From positions 1 through 38,419 of the forward strand of contig SAUG01000196.1 in NCBI GenBank assembly GCA_011316305.1: DNA of 38,419 nt. The letters are read 5' to 3'. The DNA is from Rusavskia elegans (lineage: Eukaryota; Ascomycota; Lecanoromycetes; Teloschistales; Teloschistaceae). The notes beneath the pieces were generated by a model that saw nothing but the letters and a program-made list of their open reading frames with translations, was not told the DNA's origin and did no database searches. The translations under genes were made by a program, and so were the position numbers. Position 1 is the first letter of the stretch; each line of letters opens with the position of its first letter. Below, one piece after another: positions 1 to 11,727 of this stretch.

Positions 1-2732
1 GGATCGGGTATCCTACTAGTAATTAAGATTTTCTAATAAATCCCTTTTTTATATTTTTATCTAGGTAGTTATAGAGTATTTCGAGTTCTGTTATAAATAA
101 TAGATAGATAGGTCTAAATATAGGTTATTTACCTGGTTTAAATCTAATTTCGTAATTCTACGTTTAATATTTAGATAGTATTTTTATAGTTATTTTTTCC
201 CGAAATAAGTTTATCTAATTTTTATATTTACCTAGAACCCTTCCTAATAGGTTTTCCTTTAACGTCTTATTAGATAGTATAGGGTTCTCGAAAGGTTCGT
301 AATTATCTTTTCTATTTCTATTTTACTAATCTAGCTAACCTCTACCGGTATCTAATAAGTCGGACCTAATTAGTTTTTAGTTATTTTTCTTCGAAGTTAT
401 AAGTTCGCGTTTCGTATTCTATTTTTTATCTACCCGGGAACGCTACTTCGGTATAGGCTAAATATTCCTTATATAGAAATATCGTTTAAAGCTAAATATT
501 CTTTTCTTCTAGTCTATTACTAGATTATAATCTTTTAACTAAAGTATTCTAAATATAATATCGTAGCTGGCTATCTAAATAATATCGAATTAGAATTCCT
601 TTTAATACTAGTTAATTATTACCTAAAACGGTATTATTTTTTCTATAACCTTTTTATTTCTATTTAGTATTTTATTTCTATCGATAACTATTAAGTTATA
701 TAGGTCTTATTTTTTAGTTTAAAGAAACCTTTTCCTTTTAATTAAATCTTCTAATATAAAATTTCCGGTTACGCCTAAATTAATAAATACCTTAACCTTC
801 TATAGTCCGTTATTAGTATCGACGATTATTTTAATCTCGAGTATATATATATAGCTAGCTAAATTTAGTTACTTTTTCCAGGCTATAAGGTTATATATTT
901 ATAGTATATCCGTTACTATAAGATTTTATCTTTTTCCGAAACGTTCTTAATATTTTCGTATCTCTACTTTTCGTATTCTATTTACGAAATATATCTATAG
1001 AGATTCTAATTAAGGATTCTATTTCTCTTTTACTATTTTTTCTAGTATTTATATCTGCTATATATAATATATCCGGAATAATTATAAGTATTATAACTTC
1101 CGATCTTAATAGGTATTATAGGAGCCTGTTAGCGTAGTTTTAACGGATACTAGCCGGCTTCTTATTTTTCTAATTTATAAACTATATAGTTATTATTATA
1201 GCAGGCGGTCTAACTAAATAATACGTATTAATCTTCTATTATTATCTTTTTATATTATAATATCGGTTTAGAAATAACTTTATCTTTAGAGATATTACTT
1301 CCTAATTCCTTTTCTAATATATCGACGATATTATTTACTTTTTGATCCTACTAGTCGTTCTAGAAATACTCGTTATTAATATATATTTTATAAATATTTT
1401 TAAATCCTTCGTAGATTATTATATATCCTTCCTTTATTAGCTCTTTATTATATATTATTTTCGGGTAAAGAGTTTTTAGTTTATCTATAACGGTAAATTA
1501 TATTTTTTCTAGAATCGGCACCTATTCGAAAGTATATCCGATTTTATAATTTCCGAAAAACCTTTTCTATACTAGGCTAGGTTCTATTAATATTTATAGG
1601 AAAGTATTATTTATCGTAGCTTCCTATAGTACTTTATTATTTTCTACGAATATAAATTCTTCGTCCGAGCTAGTTTTCTAGAGTTTAGAACTATTATTGT
1701 CGTCTTCTAAAATTATTTCTTACTAGTTTTTAGATTCTTTCTTTAGTATAGCGTTAAGCTATCGTTACTATATTTTATTTAATCGATATTCTTTCGCGAA
1801 GTAGCCTGGTTTACTATAGTTATAGTACGTTTTAGGATTTTTATTTCCTTTACTATTTCTAGGGTTCTTTCCTTTACGTCGCTATTATATCGAGTCTAGT
1901 TCTATAGGTATAGGTCTATAGTAGCTAACTCCGGTCTTTTTATTTAGTAGCTATTTTTTATATAACTTTCTAGAATAATATTCTATATTATCTCGTAGTC
2001 TTCTATTATAGTATTTTTCTATATCTCTTTTATATAGCTTATTATCGAGGTCGATAGATATTTCGATTAGATTATCTAATATTTTATATACTCGACTATC
2101 GCGTATAAATTCGTCTTTTACCTTTTCTATAAATCTTTATTAGTATATTATATATAAGGTATCGTTATTCTATTCTATTAGTAGTAACTATTCTTTAAAC
2201 CTTACGGCGTACTCCGATACTATAGTTTTCTACTAAAGATTCTAAATAAGGTATTTAGTAGTTAGGATTTTATTAAAGATTTCGAAAATCTTTTAAATAG
2301 CTTTTTTAAACTTTATAAACTATACGAAGATATTATTATTATTTTTATTGTCGTCTATATATTATCGAAGGATAGATTTTATCTAGTACTAGGCTTGTCT
2401 TCGAAGGTATAATATAGCGAAGAAAGTCTTTTTCTTTTCGGGTATAGAATAGAATATAAAGTATATTTCTATTTATATAAACCAGTTTCCTAATTTATTA
2501 TAATCTCTATAGTATTTATTAGGTTTATTAACTTTAATACTATATAAGCGGGGTTAGGTAGTAGAAGTACTAACCTCCTTATTACTACTATCGTCTTTTA
2601 TCTAGATCTCTTTACCTTTAGGTTTAGGTTTCTTTACTATAGAGCTAGAATTACTTAGGGTAGAGATTTAACGTTAATCTATAATAGATATTCTAAAGGT
2701 ATTTAAAATATTATAGGGCTATCTAGGGGGCC
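1..2732 (-). mobile_element. Ty3/gypsy retrotransposon copy A, gag and start of pol, RIP-degraded
   Basis: The internal part of a minus-strand LTR retrotransposon; the rest of pol lies off the left edge. Position 1 aligns with about 32,493 in copy B and about 36,590 in copy C, and similarity runs to the LTR at 2733. On the minus strand near 1780-1835 a gag zinc knuckle is visible with C-x2-C-x4-H-x4-C spacing, but all four ligand positions read Tyr, as expected from C-to-T changes on both strands. Flanking residues such as the S-K-P-G stretch survive. No reading frame is open and TG/CA dinucleotides are very rare. The copy is dead. Family follows from the reverse transcriptase and RNase H remains in copies B and C. 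Confidence 0.85.
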
Positions 2733-3139
2733 TAGTATCTTTAAAGGTTAATTAGACTTATTAGTATATCTATAAACGGAGGTATAACGGGTAATTACTT
2801 TAAATTAATATAAAAATAAATTAGTCTGATTACTAGAGTAGTATATAGCGATAACTAATAAATTAAATACGAGCTATAAAGGCGTCGGGTTTAAAATCTA
2901 TATAGATAATAAGATCTTCCTTTCCTTAGGTACTTTACTCGCTAAAATAACTAAAATACTCTTTTTAGGTACCTTACTCGCTAAGATAACTGAGATATCT
3001 TTTTTTAGGTACTTTATTTACTAAGATAACTGAGATAATAATACCAAGTCCGTCCTACCTATCTAGGCGTGATAAGAAGTTCTAGTATTATACTAAGTAC
3101 TACCGCGTTTCCGAAGTCATACCGTGCGTGTTTATAACA
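2733..3139 (-). repeat. LTR of gypsy copy A (its 5' LTR)
   Basis: This segment recurs at 28989-29456 and 35171-35641. The element reads on the minus strand, so this right-hand LTR is its 5' LTR. The outer end is CA (3138-3139); the inner end has decayed to TA, where the left LTR of copy B keeps TG. Inside are about three tandem units of roughly 39 bp starting near 2928, 2967 and 3007; copy B has about four, which explains much of its greater length (468-471 against 407 bp). Confidence 0.8.
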
Positions 3140-4600
3140 TTTTACGTTTATTTAAAACGCGATAATAAGTAATAAGACGCTTTTATTTACTAAAGAGTCG
3201 GCGGAGATTTAATTTCTAGGCTAAATATTTATTACGAATTTCGTTTTTAGAATAAAAAAAGGATTTAATATAATAGCGAGTTTTAGAATATTTATTAAAA
3301 ATACCCGCGATATTAAAACGAAGTTTATTTTTTTTATTTTTAAAACGCTTCCTTATAAAAGTTAGTAGAAATAAAGAAATAAAAAAAACAATATATAGAT
3401 AATATTAGATATTAGAAGATTATATAATTTCTAAACCCGAGTATATTTATTATAAATATTATTATTAACTTCGACTTTATATTTTTTTAAAGGATTACGG
3501 GTATATAGAAAATAAAGAAAAAATATTATAACTCCTTTTAACTAGATACGATAAAAAGATTTTAGTCGATTTCTTTTTTAAAAACGTATAATAAAGATAT
3601 TAATAAAAGAAAGAAAAAAAAAAAAAAAAAAAACCTTTTTTTATACCCTATAGACGGTTTTTATACTAAAGTAAAAAATAATATAAAAAAGGCTATATTA
3701 TATCTATAATTCTATAGAGGTTTTCTAAAAGGATTAGTTAAATAAATAAACCTAATTATTTATAGCCGCCTATAGCTACTATAGCCGCCCTTTTTAATAG
3801 AACTTTTAGTAGACGGCTATCTATCGGCTTTTATAGCTACTTTTACTATTTATATCGCTTATTATTTCTATAAATTGTTTCTTTCGTTAATTGTTAATAT
3901 AATTATTAAATACGTTTCTACTATTCTCTTTTTAATTATTTTATAATAGAAATACTTTATAATATTATAACCGTATCTCTATAGCTATATAGAATTAGTT
4001 ATAATAATCTATACTAGGATTTCCTTACTATTTAGTAGCTCGGACTACGTCTACGGCTATAGCTAGGCTCGAGCGTAACGCTCTCTAATATATAGGGACG
4101 ATGTTTTTTTATTACTAGTTATATTAGAAGGTTTATAATGAAAATATATCTATTAGATATAAAGCTTGTATAGTAATTCTAGTAGATAGTTTTAAAAGAA
4201 TCTTTTATATTAATATTATAAAAAATACGTAAATTTACTAGAAATCTAAAATTTGCTTCTAAAAGAATATTATAATAGCGATTTTTCCGCCGCCGCTTCT
4301 AACGTTCTAAATATCGCTAATATATTTAAATCCGGATAGATTAAAAAGAAAAATAAAGGTTATAATAATATATAGTAGCGAGGAATAGAATTAAATTTAA
4401 ATCTATAAATAATCGATTTTAAAAAAATATAAAAGTTTATATAGCGAGATTATTATAAAAATATTATCTAAAATTCTCGCTAAAATTATATAATTTATCT
4501 ATTTAAATATAGTATTTACTCTACTAGGTTTAGCGTATTTTAGTAAAAGCTATATTTTATATAATTTAATAATTTTATAGATTTTACTTTCCGTATATCT
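3140..4600. repeat. Unassigned AT-rich, RIP-like DNA
   Basis: Very AT-rich DNA with few TG/CA dinucleotides and no usable reading frame, bounded on the left by the LTR and on the right by a gradual return to balanced composition. A run of 20 adenines lies at 3614-3633, which might be the tail of a LINE or SINE, but I recognised no coding remnant. Probably old mutated transposon sequence of another family. Confidence 0.5.
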
Positions 4601-7505
4601 TAATCAATACGATTATATATCCATATCCAATCGTTTTATATATTCCTATCTGTTGCGTTTATATAGTCATAAGTCAATCTAAAGCTAGGACACAGAGGCT
4701 ACGATATATTTATACTATATCTCCCGTTGCTACTGTACGGGGGAAAACAGATCGCAGTTTTAGGACTGCTAGGCTAGATAAGCGGGGCTGCAGCGGTTAT
4801 TAAAATTAACGTAAAAGCCGACGACAGAATTGCCAGCAAAAGATTAAAGGCACTTGGCTCCATTAGATTATCTATAAGCGGGTCGGGGAATAGTGAAAAT
4901 CCGGTATTTACGACAATTACGCTATACGGTAGGAGGATCAGTGACGCGTTCCAAGCTATAGAGCATATGAGAAACCGTATTCTACTAAAGCTAGATCTGG
5001 AACGTGCTTGAAAGAATCATCGCTACCCGATCAGGAAATCGTGGTGGAAGCAAGAATACGAGAGTAGCCTGACCTTTGTGATGCCTACGTCTCTCAACAC
5101 CCCAATTTATCTCTTGGGAGAAGTAGATGATGATGACACACTTATCTTCAGCAGCTCTCATTATCGTCCCACACTAATTTCGACCCTAATTAGATCTAAT
5201 ATATTCCTAAGCGTCTTCAATTTGCCCGCCATATACGTTTCTCATACTCAAAGTATTTAGGAATCGAAAGCCATAGTGACGTGAAACGGTATTTGGTTTT
5301 AATAAATTCGAAAAAGCGGGACAACAAAATACCAAATTTATTAATAGGATTTAATCTCGGCTATACGCTTGCAAATATAGCGGTTTAGGAAGGAGGTTTA
5401 GCGCGTGGTTGTAGGTAGATATTACAGAGGTGGTATAGGTAGAGAGGAAGAGGAGAGTTGTTAGTTTGTACTGTTTTTCCAATTAAGGAGCCAGCGGAGG
5501 GTGAGGGACGGGAAAGAAAAGGTAAAGGGGGGATAATATTGAAGTTTTGAGGAACACCATCAATGAAGCCTTGGCATCATGCTGTGCGACGCAAAGTTGG
5601 ACGAGTGGAACCAACGATGCGTACCCAGAAGGGTATAGTTCTTAGTTCTCTGTTTTATAGATTCCTAAATACATCATCGCTCCGGGCTCGAAGTCAACTT
5701 CGTCCCGTTCCTGAATCAGCTACTGCTCGATTATCTAGTAGTAGCCTTATTCATACTTTATAGTATATCTCCTCCTTCTCTTCTGATCCACCCTAGTAAA
5801 AAAACCCCCAGTCTGTAATAAATAAGTCCTTTCTTCTAGATCTAGTTAGCGATCAATTCACTCCAAGCATGTCGGCCAGTGCAGCCACAGACCTTAGATC
5901 TTATTGCTGTGAGAAGACCTCGAATTCTTACAAATCATCCATGGCTGATAAAAGTAATTTCGCTTGCCAACGACGCTGACTTCGATGACGATTCTCTGAA
6001 TCTCCGCGATGATGGGAGGCTGATGAGTCAGCAAATGTACGGTATTTGCAAAGCTAGGTTGTGGATTTGACGATCCAGATCCCAGCGTTCTGTTAGCAAA
6101 GTTAGAACCTGCTAGCTCTCCGCGTCATTGCGTGCTACTAATGATAACAGACGCTTGCTCGCTGCATGATGCTCGACCATGTGCCTTGGCTCTCGATTAG
6201 TCTCATGCCCCTTCAACGTCTATGTGCTGCACAACTGGGACCTCGAATCCGGAGACCTCAAGCGTGCGGTCATGAAAAGGTGGTCGCTATATATGTGATG
6301 ATTGATGGTAGTCGAACGTAGGGAATCTTCAATGGTGGAAGTGGGACAGAACGAGCCCCTAAGGGAAATGAGGTCAAGACGTTTTAGAGGGCATTCTAAA
6401 CATAACCCCAACCACTGAATAGAGGCCATGGATATCGGTCCTGGAGATCTCCACCACCTCGCAGAGCTAGGGACGGTCATCCCCGTACAGATGTTGGTTG
6501 AGCTTTCTAGGATCACGAGAACCTCGAGTTCGAGGATAATTCGAGCTCTGGGCTTGCACTCGGTGATCTGGTCAGAATTCTTTTTTTTTCTCCCCCTCCA
6601 TCCTGCTAGCTACATTAATCCCTTCTCATTCCCTTGATCGACGAATAAAAAAACCGGCGTCAGCCAGGCCTCCGTGCAAAGAAAGTATTACAGCTATCTT
6701 CGACCGAGTTCTTGCGTCTTAACAATACAGAAGGATCGGTTTCAACCACACCACAGGTGCCGAGGTTGCAAACGAGTATGTAGTTGGCGGGGTACATACC
6801 TTCTGCGCGTTGAAATGAGTTGATCTTTAGAGGGACGGGATCACCACCCTTTTGTCTTGTAAGTGCCCAATGAGCGTGGGATCCTTATCAGGCTTTTTGT
6901 TAAGGACTACCTGAGACCCTTAGTCTGATGGCGCGAGTGTTTCCTAAGTGCTAGATGAGCTTGGCTTATTAGATTCTATAACGCTGACTTCATCGATTAT
7001 ACTCCAACTTCTCATATTTTTCGTATCCTGTTTTCAGTTTAACAGGAATGCGCGGGGGAAAGGTCAGTAGTCTGGTGTTTTATTGAATGGTATGATACTC
7101 TCGAGGATGGCTGAGCAAGCATATCTTGTGTAGGGTATACTGGATTTTATATACGATCCCACGGGCTCGTGGTATATGAGATGGGATATTACTATCCCTG
7201 TAACATAGGATGGAAAACGCCTCGGGAGGATGAAAATTGGAGAGGAATATTGGATTCAATCGTATGTACGGAGCTAGCTGATGATAGCCGGTGGAAACTA
7301 CTGGAAAAAGAACGTTTTGATTTGCTGCAGACCCCCGCTCACAATATAATAACTTTCTTACTCCCTTGCCTTCAACAAACGAAGCTTGAAAAAAAAAGAA
7401 ACAAGTGCTCTACCAACGCCCAAAGGTCCATGCAATTGCTATATACATTCCTACCCGGTTTAAATGACCTGGATCCAGACTGTGTCTTCTCGAGAAGATA
7501 GGTAC
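4601..7505. other. Intergenic, no supportable gene
   Basis: Base composition returns to balanced here. Only short open frames without recognisable domains occur (for example 5078-5260, 5563-5763, 6220-6516 and 7169-7501), none with convincing codon structure or splice-linked partners. Stretches around 5280-5400 are still AT-leaning, suggesting small repeat relics near the edge of the island. Confidence 0.5.
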
Positions 7506-8261
7506 TCAACGGCATTCGGACGCATCCAGCGGCTTCCACCAGATTTGAGGGTTGTTCCAGCCAGGAGAATTGTTGATGTCGAAGTGACCTTCTACCTATA
7601 CGTTTCATGTTTCGTTAGTGAAGCGCACAATACGATTATTGACAGGAGGTCGGGGAGGCGGGTAGAAGATCAGAACTTACCTTATTGCAATCCAGACAAT
7701 GATTGACAATCATGATCTTGATTTCCTTTGGTCCCTCTTGATCATTGGGGCCGGTGCTTACTCTGTACAAACAATCAGCCTTCCATTATCTTTCGACTTG
7801 TGACGTAGTTACGATGCTCAGAGCTGACACTTCAAGGAAGGAGACTCACGCGCAGCTTGGGTCATCCCATTTACAGTAGGGATTCCCCGAATTGATGATG
7901 CTGTAACATCCTCCACAAGGCCCGCAATTGTCCGAGTCCCCGCCCAGCTGGGGGCCGACCGCGGCAGCGTATACACCCTCTTTCATACCTGGGATACCGG
8001 CGTTGTCGCCAGGAAGGCCGCAGTTAGTATGACAGATACTCTTTTGGCCGAAGGGTTCATGATCTTGCTGTAAAAGATGACACAGCATTAGCAAATGGGA
8101 ATAGCTATACACTGTGGCCATGGAGGGACCAAGAGGTTGCTTGCCGTAGCGTAGCCTTTGAAATAACCATCCGGAGGAGAGAAGGTTTTTTGAATGCTGG
8201 CTGACGTGAGAGACGCCCAGCCGGCGAGGAGAAAGCTGATCATGAGATTGAACAAATGCAT
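7506..8261 (-). CDS. Secreted single-domain expansin-like (double-psi beta-barrel) protein
   Basis: Likely extracellular protein acting on or binding polysaccharide; an effector-like role is inference. My model has four exons: 8261-8145, 8067-7850, 7762-7681 and 7595-7506, giving 168 residues. Residues 1-21 are a signal peptide starting MHLFNLMISFLLAGW. The mature chain has ten cysteines, a YAAAV strand near 72-76, a C-G-P-C-G-G-C cluster at 88-94, an IKIMIVNHCLDC strand ending at 137, and an H-F-D motif at 143-145 matching the expansin domain-1 HFD signature, then I-W-W-K-P near the end. There is no second (CBM63) domain. Introns 2 and 3 have strong donors (GTGAGT, GTAAGT). Intron 1 keeps the frame only with a GC donor (GCAAGC) at 8144, or a poor GTCCCT further on, so residues around 37-45 are the uncertain part. 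The start was chosen because it directly opens the signal peptide. Confidence 0.75.
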
Positions 8262-8394
8262 GATGACTTGTAATGTAGGCTTTGGTCGAAGAGAAAGCTT
8301 GAGCTTGTTGAGATGAATTACCAGCCAGTGGTATTGGAAGCAAAAAGACTGATAGAGAAGGCTGCATAGCAAGATCAACAGCAGTTCCTCTTCT

Positions 8395-8402
8395 CTTAAA
8401 TA
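8395..8402 (-). promoter_or_regulatory. TATA-like box upstream of the expansin-like gene
   Basis: TATTTAAG on the minus strand, about 134 nt before the proposed ATG at 8261, a plausible core-promoter position for a fungal gene. Supported by position only. Confidence 0.35.
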
Positions 8403-10093
8403 CCCAAAGGCTGAGTCTGACGTGAACCCGTGTTTTTCCATGTCTTGGAGAATCCTCATTATTGAAGGCATCCAGGCTCGTCCCGTGTCTCGTTTACCGT
8501 CTCGATGGGCACGGGAAGCTCGTCAATCCTCAATCCTATGACGGGTCTGATCCCATAATCTCGGATGTTCGCCACAGGATTGGAACAGCAAGGCTCCGAC
8601 CGGGATGAACTGTGTGGTACCGAAAACACAAATCCGAGACATTGCATCGCCCTTTCGCTTGTCGAATTGTAAGAGACAAGGACGATCTCGAACTTCAGTA
8701 AACCGCTTCTACCGTCCGGGACTGCGTCAGATGACATCCAATGCTATTCCAGTACAGGGATAGACAAGTGGTCTCCGAAGCTGCGCAGGCGGCAAAAGAC
8801 TGACGGGAAATATTATCATGGTAGGATCAATTCTAAGGGTGGTAAGGTCGCGGCTTCAGCCCCCTCGTGCCGGTCGCGTTTCTAGAAGCACACATGAGAT
8901 CCTACGACAACAGGAAGAACATTTATGGGGAGTTAAGAAAGCAGTGACCTGATTCATCTGAAATCAGGCTATGTCATTGCTGATAACTCCCGCTCGAACA
9001 TATTGGACCAAGACGTATCTCTGACCAATCGCAAACTGAAAAGATGAAACCATACATCCCACAGGAGTAACTATCAGCCCCGGAAGCCAACACATGCCAT
9101 TGAGGTGTGCTAGGCAACGGGTAAAGTCTCCGAGGTGTAGCTCGTACAGCTGCTCCACACGTCGCGTGGCTGAGCGGTTGGCCCGCCGTCGGCTGATTCT
9201 GAATCCTACCTCGGCCGTTGTCTCTGTGTCTTGCCGGCATTATCCTAGAATGGTGTATGATCTACCTACGGCTTAAAGAATGGCTGACCTGTCTTGCCTG
9301 CTGATGGGATATGCTATACCCGTCCAGGGTCCAGCGTGATTCTTTCTGAGATCGATGACGGAGGGATCCAAGATGTGATGTTTCTATTGGGACGGAGAAG
9401 TCAACGCCAGGACAACGATTCATGAAATTTGGCAAGCGTATGTGCTTAGGTATGCGTTAAATCATGTGCTCCTCGGTTGGACATCAAGGCAGTGAGAAAG
9501 GTGGATAAAATGATGCAGGATCACCCAGACCACCAGAGGCTTAGGGCTCGAACCCTAATCTAGCCCTACCTCCTAGCCTTTGGTCGCTCACAGAATCTTG
9601 TCGTTAAACACACGACGGCATTACAGGAGAACCGAGGATCATAGGAGACTTGAGAGAGAATGACTATAGTATTGAAACGAGTAGCTGCATGACCTCCATA
9701 CGGTCACAACCCAGTGTATAACAGTCGTCCCTGGCTGGACCTAAGCATATTCTTACCACGCCCGCCGCTCCAGAGCAAAACGCTAAGAATATCGACTGAA
9801 ACGATATCTAACACTTAAGAGCTTAGTCGGGTGTCCGACAATCCAAAAAGAGACAAGCATTACCCTAAGGTAATTGCGGTTTCTATTCGATTTGCACAGC
9901 AAGAGACTTGGATAAGTCGCATTGCGCGATGTGGAAATATTGCATTTTGGATGGATCTAAATGACTTGTGATGACTATGGGCTATCTGACATTGAGACTG
10001 CTATGCGATGGCGTCCCGGATATGTACTCCATACTCTTTCTACCATTAACATGTACGACCTTCGCCCAATCCTAGTCTTGCCAGTCTCATCAC
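8403..10093. other. Intergenic, no supportable gene
   Basis: Balanced composition with only short frames lacking domains (for example 8459-8737 and 8974-9240, minus). It contains the upstream region of the expansin-like gene and the downstream region of the monooxygenase gene. A short hairpin (TTAGGGCTCGAACCCTAA, 9540-9557) resembles a tRNA T-arm, but no tRNA can be built around it. Confidence 0.5.
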
Positions 10094-11727
10094 TCATACC
10101 AGACCAGCTCCTGCATGGACCAGCATAGCAAGACAGAGAGCACATAAGCTTGCGAGAACACCAGCGAACAGAATCTTTTGCTGGGCATCCTTTTTCAGTG
10201 CCACGGAGAACCTCTCGTGTCCGAACACGATCCGCGAATACATCGGGACGTAGTCGAGAGACGGAACATGTTTCTGAAGCTCGGATTCAACCTTCTTCCG
10301 CGCCACCACCACCGGACCCGGAACTCCTTCCTTGAGCTCGTCGAAGTGTTCGCGCGCGATGTCCGTCATCGTCTGAACGTCGGGTACCCGGTAATCGGTG
10401 TAGGCCTTGGTCACCCCCTTGGGGCAGAAGGTGTTGATGGATGAATACACATCTTCACGATGGGCGGGATCGATAAACTCCTCGAAAAGGACTCGGACAT
10501 CCTCCAGCCCGGTATTCATGCCCATGCCATAGAAAGGTGGCATCGTATGCGACGAATCACCAAGCAGCACGCACGAATCTTCCCATCCGATTTTGCCGCA
10601 TTTAATGGACATCAGTGATAGGTGATCTCTCCTGAAAAACTGTTCTTTTGCTGATTCAGCTGACATCAGGTCAGGAATAACACCCGGAAAACTGGAATGG
10701 AAGAAAGCCTCAAGCTCCTCCGGATGCTCCTTGAGCCTGCGGAACTCGTCGACGGGGGCAACCATTCCTCCTCGTGCAGATCCGTCCTGCATCTCGATCA
10801 GTTTCCAAGCATCGCTGGGGATTCTCAGGTCTAGAAGCTTACAATTTCTGGCAGCACGATGAAAATGCGCTCTTTATCAGGCCATACATGTAGATGGGTT
10901 TCGTCCAGTTTGCGATTCCCCTTTGGGCCAGGAGGCAGGTAAAAGTCGCACCATAGAACATCTACAAAATGCTGTTCATAGTCGACGTTTGTCTCTCTCA
11001 TCAAGTGTTTCCGAATACCCGAATGGGCTCCATCGGCCCCAATTATGTAGTCGTAAGTGACCAACTTTGTTCTCTCTGCGTCTTTGGAGTGTTGTTCTGT
11101 GACTTTCGTGTTCTCAGCAGATTCCATGGGCTCTCCATCCCGTGGCTGCCACTTGACATCTTCGAAGGTCGCGGTCTTTCTAGGCAGATCGCACGCCACG
11201 AGTTTATGGTCGAAGAAAACTTTGGCGTTTGGCTCCTTGGACAAGGCTAGTAGAAGGCGTTGTCCGATGCTTGTTCGCTGCATGATGTGAATGCACTAAT
11301 GAAGGTGTCAGCTTATCCTTTTCGAACTGTATGGCCGATACTTACATCTCCGTTTGAACTGTAAGGCATTGAAGTTTCCTTGAGATTACCATGCTTGTCT
11401 CTGGTGTGAACCATACGAGAATGGACAGGTAAGGAATGACGCGAAATGTCTTCGATAAGACCGGGGACCTTGGCACTTTCTACAGCCCGGAAGCCACGCT
11501 CCGATAACGTTACGGGGATCAACGCCAACTTTGCTTCGGAGGCTGAAGTTCCGTTGGGATCTGTACAAGGTGAGCATAATTCCCAGGATGAGTATTCCAG
11601 ATCAGATATGCTAACCATCTCTGAACTCATACACCTCGACCTGATAGCCTCGCCTTGCAGTATACAAGGCTGTCAGTGCTCCTACAGGACCACCACCTAC
11701 CACTACCACCTTGTCTCTTTGATTCAT
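10094..11727 (-). CDS. Kynurenine 3-monooxygenase-like FAD-dependent hydroxylase
   Basis: Group A flavin monooxygenase whose closest recognisable family is kynurenine 3-monooxygenase (NADPH-dependent hydroxylation of L-kynurenine). Four exons: 11727-11616, 11560-11346, 11295-10843 and 10786-10094; the introns (55, 50, 56 nt) are GT-AG and keep frame, giving 490 residues, normal for the family. The N-terminus holds the dinucleotide-binding GGGPVG loop (about 11-16) followed by a Y-E-F-R-D strand end. R86 in S-R-M-V-H lies where yeast KMO has a substrate carboxylate-binding Arg. GADGAHS follows in exon 3. A GD motif, LLGDSSH (GD at 336-337), and [13 protein letters not shown] bind FAD. Residues about 465-490 are a membrane segment, as in mitochondrial outer-membrane KMO. 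GDSSH instead of GDAAH and other changes suggest a divergent paralogue rather than the housekeeping NAD-pathway enzyme; substrate is unproven. It faces the MFS gene at 13118. Confidence 0.85.

Noticed and set aside
6220..6516. 98-codon minus-strand open frame
   Set aside because: No recognisable domain or supporting start context; overlaps another chance frame on the plus strand.
7846..8367. Reading the expansin-like region as one 173-codon frame
   Set aside because: The frame starts in unrelated sequence and runs through the first intron into the stop at the second; splicing gives a signal peptide and complete fold instead.
8459..8737. 92-codon minus-strand open frame upstream of the expansin-like gene
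   Set aside because: No signal peptide or domain, and it lies in that gene's likely promoter.
9540..9600. Possible tRNA on the minus strand from a GGTTCGAGCCC match
   Set aside because: The T-stem has mismatches and no A-box or anticodon arm can be placed upstream; a similar short hairpin recurs near 27,676, so it is more likely a small repeat.
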